Shown here one piece after another: positions 16,333 to 24,348 of a stretch of 64,000 bases of DNA (positions are counted from its first letter, which is position 1; each line of letters opens with the position of its first letter). Position numbers and translations under genes: made by a program. Source of the stretch: Alphaproteobacteria bacterium (lineage in GTDB: Bacteria; Pseudomonadota; Alphaproteobacteria; GCA-2731375); assembly GCA_016776605.1 (NCBI GenBank), contig JADHTB010000021.1, positions 1-64,000 of the forward strand, in the 5' to 3' direction. The notes under the pieces are model-generated. The model was not told where the DNA came from. It did no database searches and saw only the letters and a list, made by a program, of their open reading frames with translations.

Positions 16333-16650
16333 ATGAATATTGGTGTGATGCAGGCGCATGCGTCGGGCGCCAGCCGCATTCTGAAGGCCATGGCAAACGA
16401 ACGCCGTTTGATGATTTTATGTTATCTGCTTGAAGGTGAACACAGCGTCGGCGAGTTGGAAAAGTTGCTTGGTATCAGTCAATCGGCGTTGTCCCAGCAC
16501 TTGGCACGCCTGCGCAACGACGGTTTGGTCATGGCGCGACGTTCAGCGCAGAACATTTATTATTCCCTGTATGGTGAATCAGCGCGGGCAATTATACAAT
16601 CCCTACATGATCTGGTTGCCGACGGTGGGCATGAAACGCGGGCCAGTTAA
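16333..16650 (+). CDS. ArsR/SmtB-family transcription regulator
   Basis: 105 residues, winged helix-turn-helix. Recognition region: SVGELEKLLGISQSALSQHL ARLRNDGLV. The sequence ERRLMILCYLLEGEHSVGEL resembles the BigR/SqrR sulfide-sensing branch, and the next genes (TSUP exporter, Alph_Pro_TM) fit that branch. Those sensors use two Cys residues; only the first (in MILCYLL) is present and the C-terminal one is missing. The ATG at 16333 is preferred over a GTG at 16318. Confidence 0.88.
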   Translation: MNIGVMQAHASGASRILKAMANERRLMILCYLLEGEHSVGELEKLLGISQSALSQHLARLRNDGLVMARRSAQNIYYSLYGESARAIIQSLHDLVADGGHETRAS

Positions 16651-16882
16651 GGTTTCGTGATTGAAAGTTGCCGGGCCGCAAGGCCGTCACAAGCCAGGAT
16701 TTCCGGAAATTCCACAGGTTTCGTTTGCCATAACTAGCCAACTTGCTGTATTCACCGCCTATCCCGGTGGGGCCGCTTTGGCCGAGGCGGGCCCTTTTGT
16801 TTTTGGGGGCAAATTTATGATCGGCTAGCACCCTCCGACCGTGCCGCCAATTTTAAATGCCCCAAGTAAATGTGTCTGTTGC

Positions 16883-17806
16883 ATGCAGATCTATCTTCCG
16901 ATCGCTGAGCTGTCCGTTAACATCTTCCTGTTTCTTGGCATGGGGGCCGGCGTCGGCTTTCTTTCCGGCCTGTTTGGGGTGGGCGGTGGTTTCTTGATGA
17001 CGCCATTGCTGATATTTGCCGGCATCCCACCGGCTGTTGCCGTCGCGACGGAAGCCAATCAGATCGTCGCCTCATCTGTTTCCGGCGCTCTGGCCCATTG
17101 GCGCCGCGGCAATGTGGATATCAAGATCGGCGTGGTTTTGCTGATTGGCGGTTTTTTTGGCTCTACTTTTGGCGTTTGGGTATTTGGCCTATTGCGGGGG
17201 CTGGGCCAGATTGATCTGGTGATCCGGCTGTGTTACGTCGTATTTTTGGGCATTATCGGCGCGCTGATGCTGGTCGAAAGCTTGCGGGCGATTTCGCGTC
17301 AGCGCAAGCCGGGCGGCAAGCGGCGCAAATTGCACCAGCATAACTGGTTGCACGGTTTGCCGTTTAAGATGCGTTTTCGCCGTTCTAAATTATATATTTC
17401 CGCCCTGTTGCCGTTGGGGATCGGTGTGCTGGTTGGCATTCTGGCAGCCATCATGGGCGTCGGTGGCGGCTTTATTATGGTCCCGGCGATGATCTATCTG
17501 TTGGGCATGCCGACGTCGATGGTCGTGGGCACGTCGCTGTTTCAGATTATATTCGTCACAGCGAACGTGACATTCCTGCAAGCCTGGCAGAACCAGACCG
17601 TTGATATATTTCTGGCGCTATTGCTAATGACCGGCGGTGTGATCGGCGCCCAGTTTGGTACCAGGGCCGGGGCCAGGCTGCCGGGGGAACAGTTGCGCGG
17701 CATGCTGGCGCTCATCGTCCTGGGCGTCTGTGCCCGGCTGGCCTATGAGTTGCTGGCCCGGCCGGACGATGTTTTTTCCATTGGTGCGATGATGGGGCAC
17801 GGCTGA
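16883..17806 (+). CDS. TSUP (TauE/SafE) family sulfite/sulfur-anion exporter
   Basis: 307-residue membrane protein with about eight segments in two related halves, each with the family's glycine-rich loop: GLFGVGGGFLMTPLLIFAG and AIMGVGGGFIMVPAMIYLLG. TSUP proteins export sulfite, sulfoacetate or related anions. The start at 16883 begins right before the first segment; a GTG at 16841 would add 14 residues. Its stop overlaps the ATG of the Alph_Pro_TM gene (TGATG), so the two are translationally coupled. Probably regulated by the upstream ArsR protein. Confidence 0.92.
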   Translation: MQIYLPIAELSVNIFLFLGMGAGVGFLSGLFGVGGGFLMTPLLIFAGIPPAVAVATEANQIVASSVSGALAHWRRGNVDIKIGVVLLIGGFFGSTFGVWVFGLLRGLGQIDLVIRLCYVVFLGIIGALMLVESLRAISRQRKPGGKRRKLHQHNWLHGLPFKMRFRRSKLYISALLPLGIGVLVGILAAIMGVGGGFIMVPAMIYLLGMPTSMVVGTSLFQIIFVTANVTFLQAWQNQTVDIFLALLLMTGGVIGAQFGTRAGARLPGEQLRGMLALIVLGVCARLAYELLARPDDVFSIGAMMGHG

Positions 17807-18588
17807 TGCGCGTTGGCTTGCAGGGGAGCGCCTCGTATCCTTTGGGCCGGCAGCTCGGATCGTGCCTTCTATTGGCAGCCCTGCTGCTGGGCTTTGGCCG
17901 TCAGGCATTGGCCCAGGCGGTGGTCGCTGACCTGTCGGACCACTTAATCGCGGTGACCACGGGCTTTGACGGTGCTGAATTGTTGTTGTTCGGTGCCATT
18001 GAGGGCGATGCGGCGGATATAATCGTCGTCGTCCGAGGGCCATCGGAGGAAATCGTGGTCCGCCGGAAAGAGCGCATCGGCGGCATCTGGATCAATAATC
18101 ACAAGCTTGTATTCGACGGTGTGCCGGCATTTTATTGGCAGGCCAGTACCAGACCGCTGGAAGCGATCACGTCCGACCGCATCCTGGCCCGTCATGGCAT
18201 CGGCCTTGAACATATTCGCATGACCAGCCAAAAGGGCGAGAATGGTGATCCGGCAACCTTCCGTGAGGCGTTGATCCGCAATAAGATGCGGCTTGGTCTT
18301 TATCCAGAGGCGAATGGGCAAGTTACTTTGCTGGGGAATAAGCTGTTTCGCAGCGATATTTTCTTCCCCTCGAACGTGCCCACGGGAAGCTATGCTGTGA
18401 CGGTCTATCTTTTGCGTAAGGGTAAGGTTATCAGCGCCCAAACAACGCCGTTGACGGTTTCCAAGATTGGCCTGGGCGCGTGGGTTTATGCGTTTGCCCA
18501 TCGCCATTCAATTTTTTACGGCATCGGTGCCATTGCCATGGCGCTATTCGCCGGCTGGTTTGCCGGCGCGGTGGCCAAGCGGGCCTAG
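17806..18588 (+). CDS. Alph_Pro_TM (TIGR02186) family membrane protein
   Basis: 260 residues. A signal-like N-terminus (LLLAALLLGFGRQALAQAVV), a periplasmic beta domain (VTTGFDGAELLLFGAIEG, VVVRGPSEEIVVRRKERIGG) and one C-terminal membrane helix (GIGAIAMALFAGWFAGAVA) match the alphaproteobacterial family usually found right after a TSUP gene. It overlaps the TSUP stop by one base. The family's role is unknown, presumably a partner of the exporter. Its TAG stop lies in a CTAGAGC sequence that begins the repeat region 18585-18735. Confidence 0.9.
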   Translation: MRVGLQGSASYPLGRQLGSCLLLAALLLGFGRQALAQAVVADLSDHLIAVTTGFDGAELLLFGAIEGDAADIIVVVRGPSEEIVVRRKERIGGIWINNHKLVFDGVPAFYWQASTRPLEAITSDRILARHGIGLEHIRMTSQKGENGDPATFREALIRNKMRLGLYPEANGQVTLLGNKLFRSDIFFPSNVPTGSYAVTVYLLRKGKVISAQTTPLTVSKIGLGAWVYAFAHRHSIFYGIGAIAMALFAGWFAGAVAKRA

Positions 18589-18735
18589 AGCGCAATCGAA
18601 GAAAATGCGCTCAGGCTCTCGAAAATGCCGCTAGAGCATTTTCAGAATGAAAAGGCTCAGATCTTTAGAATTAGAGCAATTTTTCCAATCACTTAGAATC
18701 GCTTCGCGATTCTCATTAATTCGGAACTGCTCTAG
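18585..18735. repeat. 105-bp CTAG repeat, full copy (18631-18735) plus partial arm
   Basis: The full unit 18631-18735 runs CTAGAGCATTTTCAGAATGAA ... GGAACTGCTCTAG. Hairpin 1 pairs GAGCATTTTCA with TGAAAAGGCTC. The second, larger structure pairs AGAGCAATTTTTCC with GGAACTGCTCT around the inner GAATCGC-TTC-GCGATTC hairpin. A related arm at 18585-18630 (CTAGAGCGCAATCG, AAAATGCGCTC) precedes it. TAG stops for the genes on both sides lie in its ends (18586-18588 plus strand, 18734-18732 minus strand). Confidence 0.88.
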
Positions 18736-19613
18736 CCGTCCGCATTCGCGGCTGTCGCCGATTTTTCCGTATCGTCGAAGGCAGTGCGTTCACCCTGCTC
18801 TAAAATTTGCAAGTAATCCAGGTCGCCCTGAGGGTAGTTGGAAGTGGTGATTTCCAGCTCCGGCCCGATGCTGCCATCGTCCACCATTACTGCGATATTT
18901 TGCGCCTGCTCGGCAATCTTGTCGGCAACGGGTCTGCATTTATCCCAGTTCGTATGCTGTAACATGACGCAAAACGTATCATCGGATAGGCGGGCGACAA
19001 GGTCTGAGGAGCGGGCAATTTTGCGCAACAGATTCGCCAAACCGGCCATCATCGATTCCGTGGGATTGAAGCCATGGGCCTCCAAGGTCGCGACGTAATT
19101 AGTCACCTGCGCGTATAATAAAGTGCCTTGTCTTTCCGCACGTACACTGTCGGCCATGACAACCCGGAAGAATTCGCGGAAGCTGGCGCCATTGACCACG
19201 CCGGTGCTCAGGTCCATGCCCGCGCCCTCGCGCAACATGTCTTCCATGTTCAATAGGCGCTTGCCGGCCCTTATGCGCAATTGTAATTCGGTCGTGTTGA
19301 GAGGTTTGTTCAGATAGTCATCGGCACCGGCCTCAAGGCAGGCCATGACCATGTCTTTTTCGGTAAAATCCGCATAAAACATGATGTAGACGTAGCGTGG
19401 CCGCACCAATTTGCGAATGCGCCGGCAGAGTTCCAGGCCATCAATGCCCGGTAGACTATGGTCCATCACGACCATGCGGAACGGCTCTTTGGCAACCCGG
19501 TCGTATGCGATCCCGCCATCATGCTCCACTGTGACCCGATGGCCCCACTTCTCCAGCTTGGACTTTAAAAGTCGTGAAAACAGTGGATCCGAATCAACAA
19601 CCAGTACTTTCAT
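18732..19613 (-). CDS. Response regulator with degenerate GGDEF domain
   Basis: 293 residues. An N-terminal receiver domain (KVLVVDSDPLFSRLLKSKLE, phosphorylatable Asp in VVMDHSLPGIDG near residue 51, Lys in LNKPLN) is followed by a PleD-like domain from about 130. The GGDEF signature is replaced by LSDDTF (ARLSDDTFCVML), so diguanylate cyclase activity is not expected. It may act as a receiver or allosteric partner. It lies at the edge of the pilus locus on the same strand. Its stop codon is formed by the end of a repeat copy. Confidence 0.88.
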   Translation of the reverse strand: MKVLVVDSDPLFSRLLKSKLEKWGHRVTVEHDGGIAYDRVAKEPFRMVVMDHSLPGIDGLELCRRIRKLVRPRYVYIMFYADFTEKDMVMACLEAGADDYLNKPLNTTELQLRIRAGKRLLNMEDMLREGAGMDLSTGVVNGASFREFFRVVMADSVRAERQGTLLYAQVTNYVATLEAHGFNPTESMMAGLANLLRKIARSSDLVARLSDDTFCVMLQHTNWDKCRPVADKIAEQAQNIAVMVDDGSIGPELEITTSNYPQGDLDYLQILEQGERTAFDDTEKSATAANADG

Positions 19614-19654
19614 CGCGTGATTTCCCTTAACTTCAAAGACTGGTCAGTTTTAAA

Positions 19655-20239
19655 TTACTGTGATGCCGGCTGGCTGCCCGTCAGGCCGCTTGCCGCGTTG
19701 GCGATCGCCGCCGCATCAGCGCCGCCAGATCCACCTTCGCCTGATTGCGTTTGATCGGCCGGGGCGGTGGCCGCCGTCGTCGCGCCCGAGCCCTGGGGCG
19801 TTGCCACCGGCACGCAACGTGGATCGCAACTCAATGTAAAGACCTCGGGCCCGCGATCGACCGTGACCCGGCGTTTCGACAGCGGAACAACAATCACCGA
19901 TGACGACAAAATAACCTTGCCGGCCTTGTTCAGGATCAACAAATTCGTTTCGCCCGGCTCCCGCCCCAACAGGAACAGCAAACCATTGTCCTCTAACACC
20001 ACATCCGCGACGGCCGGGTTGCCCAACATAACCACGTCCGGCGTGGTGGTCAGCCGAATGAGCTGCGCCTTGCCGATTTCCAGGGCGATGGTATCGCCCG
20101 TCTCGGCCGTTTTGACGGTATCCGCCGCTTCGGCTTTGCTAATGATATTGACGGATGATGCGGTCCAAGACGCGACCAGTAGTGCGAGGATGACCAATGG
20201 AGCCTGCAACAGCCCATGATGCAATTTTCGACTAGCCAT
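19655..20239 (-). CDS. Pilus assembly protein with CpaC N-terminal-like domain
   Basis: 194 residues. A signal peptide (LVILALLVASWTASSVNIIS) is followed by a domain like the N-terminus of the CpaC/RcpA secretin: IALEIGKAQLIRLTTTPDVV, NPAVADVVLED, LGREPGETNLLILNKAGK. The C-terminus is Gly/Ala/Ser-rich. No secretin pore domain is present. The same pattern occurs in CpaC at 27889-29322 (PVGKARLIRLPMEVRDVLVA), so it may assemble with the secretin. GAGGA precedes the ATG at 20239. Confidence 0.85.
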   Translation of the reverse strand: MASRKLHHGLLQAPLVILALLVASWTASSVNIISKAEAADTVKTAETGDTIALEIGKAQLIRLTTTPDVVMLGNPAVADVVLEDNGLLFLLGREPGETNLLILNKAGKVILSSSVIVVPLSKRRVTVDRGPEVFTLSCDPRCVPVATPQGSGATTAATAPADQTQSGEGGSGGADAAAIANAASGLTGSQPASQ

Positions 20240-20558
20240 CGTTTGTCCTCGATACTGATTAGTATTGAATTGGTGGCGCATCTATCCGCCCCCAACTTTG
20301 CCAGCTTCCGCCGGCCAAGCGAATCAGCACTTTATTAGACGCTAAAAGTACCACACCCTATTCCATCAAGCATCTGTTATAGGAAATTAATAACGCTTAA
20401 TTGACAATGAATCCTTAACCTCGGAGGTGACATGGTCGCTTGTTGTATCAAATTCTATAGACAATGGAAGTATTTGCTATTGTGTCCTATGTTGTCACGG
20501 ACATCTGGATTAGAATAACTCAGTGGTGCGCGCCGGACATTTGCGTACTGGAAAAAGT
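20240..20558. other. Divergent intergenic region
   Basis: About 320 bases without a convincing gene between the CpaC-N-like gene and the TadD-like gene. It is AT-richer than its surroundings and probably holds two divergent promoters. I could not identify a specific operator or an RNA gene in it. Confidence 0.4.
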
Positions 20559-22292
20559 ATGAAATTGGATTTCCCCCACCGTCTTGCCGCTTTGTGTTGC
20601 GCTTGTAGTTTCTTGTTGGTCGGGTGCGCGGCGGAGCCGGTAGTACAGCCCGCGGATAGGTCGAGCAGACTGGACCGCAGCCTGTATCAGGCTGCGGAAA
20701 GCTTTGAAAAACGGCGCGACTATACCACGGCGGTCAGTTATTACCGTAACTTGTACCGGCGCGATCAAAAAGATGTTGACGCTGTCGTCGGCCTGTCTCG
20801 TGGATTGCGTCATCTGCAACAGGCGCGCGAGGCCCAGTCTATCGTCCTGCGGGCGATAAAAGAGGCGCCAAAGGATCAGCATCTGCGGGCGGAATTGGGC
20901 AAGATACAACTCGCGCTGGGCGAGCCTTTAAAGGCGATTGATTCTCTTTCCCGGGTGGATGCCGAAATTCAAGGTAAGCGTTGGGATATCAAAATCGCCA
21001 TGGCCATCGCCTATGACCGCCTTGGCATGTACGAGCAGGCCGAACGGCGCTATCACCAAGCCTTGGAGCTTTCGCCTGAAAACGCCATCGTCATGAATAA
21101 CTATGCCCTCTCTCTGGCCCAGGCCGGCCGGTTGACGGAGGCGGTGGGGATTTTGGAGCGCGCCGCGGCCATGCCCGAGGCGACCCCGCGCATGCGGCAG
21201 AATTTGGCCCTACTCTACGCCATGCAGGGGGATCTGACCCTGGCGGAGCAATATGTCCGTCGCGACATGCCGCCCAACATCGCGGATCAAAATATGGCTT
21301 ACTACAGACAATTGCGCGCAGGCATCGCGGTCGGTGACAAGGCGCCGCCGCCGCCGATTGGGCGGTCAACGGCAACGGCGCCGGCAACGTCGCAGGCACC
21401 AAGTCGGGCGTTGCTTCCCGCCGAGGTTGTCGCCGCGGCGCCGGCGCCCCAGGAAAAGCCGGCATCGGCCAAGATTGTCGCTTCGGACCCCGCGCCGGTG
21501 GAAAAACCTGCGGTCCCGGCCGCGACCCCGACCATGACGAAGGCGACAGCTACCGTACCGATGACTACTCAACAGGAAGCGGTACAGCCGAAATTGGCGG
21601 CCGCGGAAAAGACGGTAATGACAGCGCCCCAGGAAAAGCCGGCGCCTGCCGAGGTTGCTGCTTCGGGGCCCGCGCCAGCGGGAAAACCTGCGGTCCCGGC
21701 CGCGCCCCCCGCCATGACGAAGACGGTAGCCAGCCCACCGATAGCCGCCCAACAGGAAGCCATGCCGGCCCTGACGGCGCCCGAGCCGACCGAGCCGACC
21801 GCGCCCTTGGCCGCGAGCGCACCAAAACCTGACGAGGACCCCAAGGCGGCTGTACCCTTGGTAAAGGCGATACCCGCTGATGAAGCGGCGGCACCGAATC
21901 AGACGACGAACAGCATACCGAAGCCACCTGCCATGAACGTCGCCACGGCAAGCGCCGCGAATGTATCGCCGTCACTTGAGACAAAGGTTCCAGACGCCGG
22001 GGCAAAGGCGCCTGAAACCGTGGTGGCCTCGGTGGCGGTCAAGGGGTATCGATTGCAACTGGGTAGTTTCCGCTCGCTGGACGGGGCCGAAACGTTGCGC
22101 GCCCGGCTGTTGAAGGAACATCACGATCTGTTACTGGACGTGGAACTGGTGGTCGAGACGGTAACGGTTCCCGAACGCGGTGATTTCTTCCGCGTCAATT
22201 CAAGGCCGGTGCCAAATCGGGAGATGGTGGATGAAACCTGCCTGCGGCTGGCAATCCGTGATGTGCCGTGCCTTCTGGTCAGCGTGCCCTGA
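20559..22292 (+). CDS. TadD-like TPR lipoprotein with C-terminal SPOR domain
   Basis: 577 residues. A lipoprotein signal ends in FLLVGCAAE. TPR units follow from about residue 35 to 240 (YTTAVSYYRNLYRRDQKDVD, MYEQAERRYHQALELSPENA, LTEAVGILERAAAMPEATP), as in TadD. A long Ala/Pro-rich linker has two ~60-residue repeat units, and a SPOR-type domain starts near YRLQLGSFRSLDGAETLRARL. SPOR domains bind denuded septal peptidoglycan. The ATG at 20559 is used; a GTG at 20523 is also in frame. It is convergent with tadC. The TadD-plus-SPOR arrangement is unusual. Confidence 0.85.
   Translation: MKLDFPHRLAALCCACSFLLVGCAAEPVVQPADRSSRLDRSLYQAAESFEKRRDYTTAVSYYRNLYRRDQKDVDAVVGLSRGLRHLQQAREAQSIVLRAIKEAPKDQHLRAELGKIQLALGEPLKAIDSLSRVDAEIQGKRWDIKIAMAIAYDRLGMYEQAERRYHQALELSPENAIVMNNYALSLAQAGRLTEAVGILERAAAMPEATPRMRQNLALLYAMQGDLTLAEQYVRRDMPPNIADQNMAYYRQLRAGIAVGDKAPPPPIGRSTATAPATSQAPSRALLPAEVVAAAPAPQEKPASAKIVASDPAPVEKPAVPAATPTMTKATATVPMTTQQEAVQPKLAAAEKTVMTAPQEKPAPAEVAASGPAPAGKPAVPAAPPAMTKTVASPPIAAQQEAMPALTAPEPTEPTAPLAASAPKPDEDPKAAVPLVKAIPADEAAAPNQTTNSIPKPPAMNVATASAANVSPSLETKVPDAGAKAPETVVASVAVKGYRLQLGSFRSLDGAETLRARLLKEHHDLLLDVELVVETVTVPERGDFFRVNSRPVPNREMVDETCLRLAIRDVPCLLVSVP
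21444..21770 (+). repeat. Two 180-bp-period repeat units inside the linker of the TadD-like gene
   Basis: The sequence starting GCGCCCCAGGAAAAGCCGGC at 21444 recurs at 21624. The encoded units (APQEKPASAKIVAS and APQEKPAPAEVAAS, each followed by a PAVPA...MTK pattern) are alike over about 50 residues. This is a low-complexity spacer that has probably grown by duplication. Confidence 0.8.
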
Positions 22293-22338
22293 TACCTATC
22301 AGCGCGGGTTGGTAATAGGGGGCGGGGCGCGGCCGCCG

Positions 22339-23298
22339 CTAAATGGTATTCATGGCCTTGATAATGGCTGGGCCAATCAGCACCACGAACAGCACGGGCA
22401 GGAAAAATACGATCATTGGCACGGTCAACTGAGCCGGTAGGGCGCCTGCCTTTTGTTCCGCCCGCGACATCCGCTCATCCCGTTGCTCTTGCGACAACAC
22501 GCGCAGACTGACGCTGATGGGGGTGCCATATTTTTCTGCTTGGGACAGGGCGCCGACCAGGGACTTGACCGCCGGCAGGCCGGTACGTGCAGCCAGATTC
22601 ATCAGGGCCTGGCGGCGGTCCGGTAGAAAAGCCAACTCGGCCGTGGTCAATCCCAGTTCTTCCGCCAATTCGGGCCCTTGTTCCTGCAATTCCGCGGCGA
22701 CCCGGTGAAAAGCCGCCTCCATGGAAAGTCCCGCCTCGACACAGATTACCAACAAGTCCATGGCATCGGGAAATATCTTCAGTAAAGCCTTCTGGCGGTT
22801 CTGGATTTTATTTTTTACCAGGATTTGTGGTAGAAAAAACCCGATCACGGCGGCAGCGAATGAATAGATCAATTTGGCTGAAGGGCCCATCTCGACCTTG
22901 GCCAGAAGAAACAAATAAATTGCCGTCAGCAGGCCGAACAATATGGGTGCCACAAAACGGAAGAATGAATAGGTATATAAATGCGCTTCAGAGCGCATGC
23001 CGGCCTGGGCCAGCTTGTTCCTGATCATGATGCTGTCAGCGGGATTTACCAGCTTCAATTTTTCGACCAGATAGGTGACATACGAGCGATTGACCTGTTG
23101 ACGCAGGGTTGACGTCTGGGGGATAAATTTCCGCCGTTGCGCCGCGCTCAATTCCTCCCGCCGGGCGGCCACTGATTTCAGACGCGAGCGCAGATTATCG
23201 TTGCCCAGCATCGGCATGCCGAAGGCAACAATCGTCAGGAAGGCGCCGATGCTACCCAGCGCAATGATGACGTTCTCTGGTGAGAAAAGCGTATCCAT
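22339..23298 (-). CDS. tadC: Type II/IV secretion inner membrane protein TadC
   Basis: 319 residues, T2SSF (GspF-like) fold. Membrane segments at the N-terminus (VIIALGSIGAFLTIVAFGMP), two in the middle and at the C-terminus (VPMIVFFLPVLFVVLIGPAI). The cytoplasmic GspF region contains FPDAMDLLVICVEAGLSMEAA and LVGALSQAEKYGTPISVSLR. It pairs with TadB as the inner membrane platform for Flp pilus assembly. Its ATG overlaps the tadB stop (ATGA). Confidence 0.92.
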   Translation of the reverse strand: MDTLFSPENVIIALGSIGAFLTIVAFGMPMLGNDNLRSRLKSVAARREELSAAQRRKFIPQTSTLRQQVNRSYVTYLVEKLKLVNPADSIMIRNKLAQAGMRSEAHLYTYSFFRFVAPILFGLLTAIYLFLLAKVEMGPSAKLIYSFAAAVIGFFLPQILVKNKIQNRQKALLKIFPDAMDLLVICVEAGLSMEAAFHRVAAELQEQGPELAEELGLTTAELAFLPDRRQALMNLAARTGLPAVKSLVGALSQAEKYGTPISVSLRVLSQEQRDERMSRAEQKAGALPAQLTVPMIVFFLPVLFVVLIGPAIIKAMNTI

Positions 23299-24290
23299 CA
23301 GACTTCAAAATTTACCATTTGTTTCATTATGAAGACGCCAATGCTCATCCAGGCTAAGCCGCCTCCGATGAGAGTCTGGCCTAGGCTATCGACAAACAAG
23401 GGCGTGATATATTCGGGGCTGACGAGGTACAGCAACGCCGTCATGATGAACGGTAGGGAACCAATTATACCAGCCGAGGTTTTGGCCTCGGACGATAGGG
23501 CCTTGACCTTATCGGCCATTTTCTTGCGATCGCGCAGAATAGTGGAAAGATTTTGCAGGGTATCGGCCAGATTGCCGCCGGTCTGGGATTGAATGGCAAG
23601 AACGATGGCAAAGAATTGCAGTTCGGCCGTTTGGATTTGTTCCTGGGCCCGCTGCAATGCGGTATCCAGGTTAAGTCCTAATTTTTGCGATTCCACAATT
23701 TCCAGAAACACGCCAGCCACCGGCTGGGGACTTTCCGTCGCGATAATGTTCAAGCATTCACCGACCGGCAGGCCAGATTTAATGCCGCGCACGATGATAT
23801 CCACCGCGTTGGCGAATTCCTTGGTGAATTTGTTCACCCGCCGCTTGGCCATACTGCCGAGTACATAGCGCGGCAGGCCAAAGCCAACCGTGATGGCAAC
23901 CGGCACGATCCCTACCTTGGGATAACCCATCAGTAGATAAAGAATAGCCGATACCACGGACAAGACGCCGCACAACAAGAAGTAATTGCGCAGGGATGTG
24001 CGCAAGCCCGCTTGTCGCAGGGTTTCACGCATCTTTACGGCAAAGGACTTTTTCGTCTTAGCATCTTCCAATTCGCGCAGGCGCGATTGGATATTCCGTT
24101 TTCGCCCGTCGCCCTCGCCACGGCCACCCTGTGCCCCTTTGACCGCTCCGGTCTGCCCGGAAATAGCGGCGATGCGTTGTTTTAGATGGGTGCGGGCCTT
24201 AACCTGCGGCATCACCAGCAGGTAGCTTAGAATCGTCATAGATAAAAACATGGTGCCAGCGATGATAAACACCACAGTGGTAAGATCCAT
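23298..24290 (-). CDS. tadB: Type II/IV secretion inner membrane protein TadB
   Basis: 330 residues, T2SSF domain. N-terminal segment VVFIIAGTMFLSMTILSYLL, then a basic cytoplasmic stretch (residues ~25-80), then FANAVDIIVRGIKSGLPVGE and AIVLAIQSQTGGNLADTLQN, typical of TadB, and closing membrane helices. It works with TadC beneath the CpaF ATPase. It overlaps tadC by 4 bases and follows cpaF by about 58 bases. Confidence 0.93.
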   Translation of the reverse strand: MDLTTVVFIIAGTMFLSMTILSYLLVMPQVKARTHLKQRIAAISGQTGAVKGAQGGRGEGDGRKRNIQSRLRELEDAKTKKSFAVKMRETLRQAGLRTSLRNYFLLCGVLSVVSAILYLLMGYPKVGIVPVAITVGFGLPRYVLGSMAKRRVNKFTKEFANAVDIIVRGIKSGLPVGECLNIIATESPQPVAGVFLEIVESQKLGLNLDTALQRAQEQIQTAELQFFAIVLAIQSQTGGNLADTLQNLSTILRDRKKMADKVKALSSEAKTSAGIIGSLPFIMTALLYLVSPEYITPLFVDSLGQTLIGGGLAWMSIGVFIMKQMVNFEV

Positions 24291-24348
24291 ATCCGCCTCC
24301 TAAACCAGGATAAGCCGTCCGCCGGATGCGATAGCCCGGCCCGTCGGC

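Noticed and set aside
16740..16805. Possible terminator between the ArsR and TSUP genes
   Set aside because: GGGGCCGC...GCGGGCCC pairs only imperfectly before the T-rich TTTTGTTTTT, so I could not defend it as a terminator.
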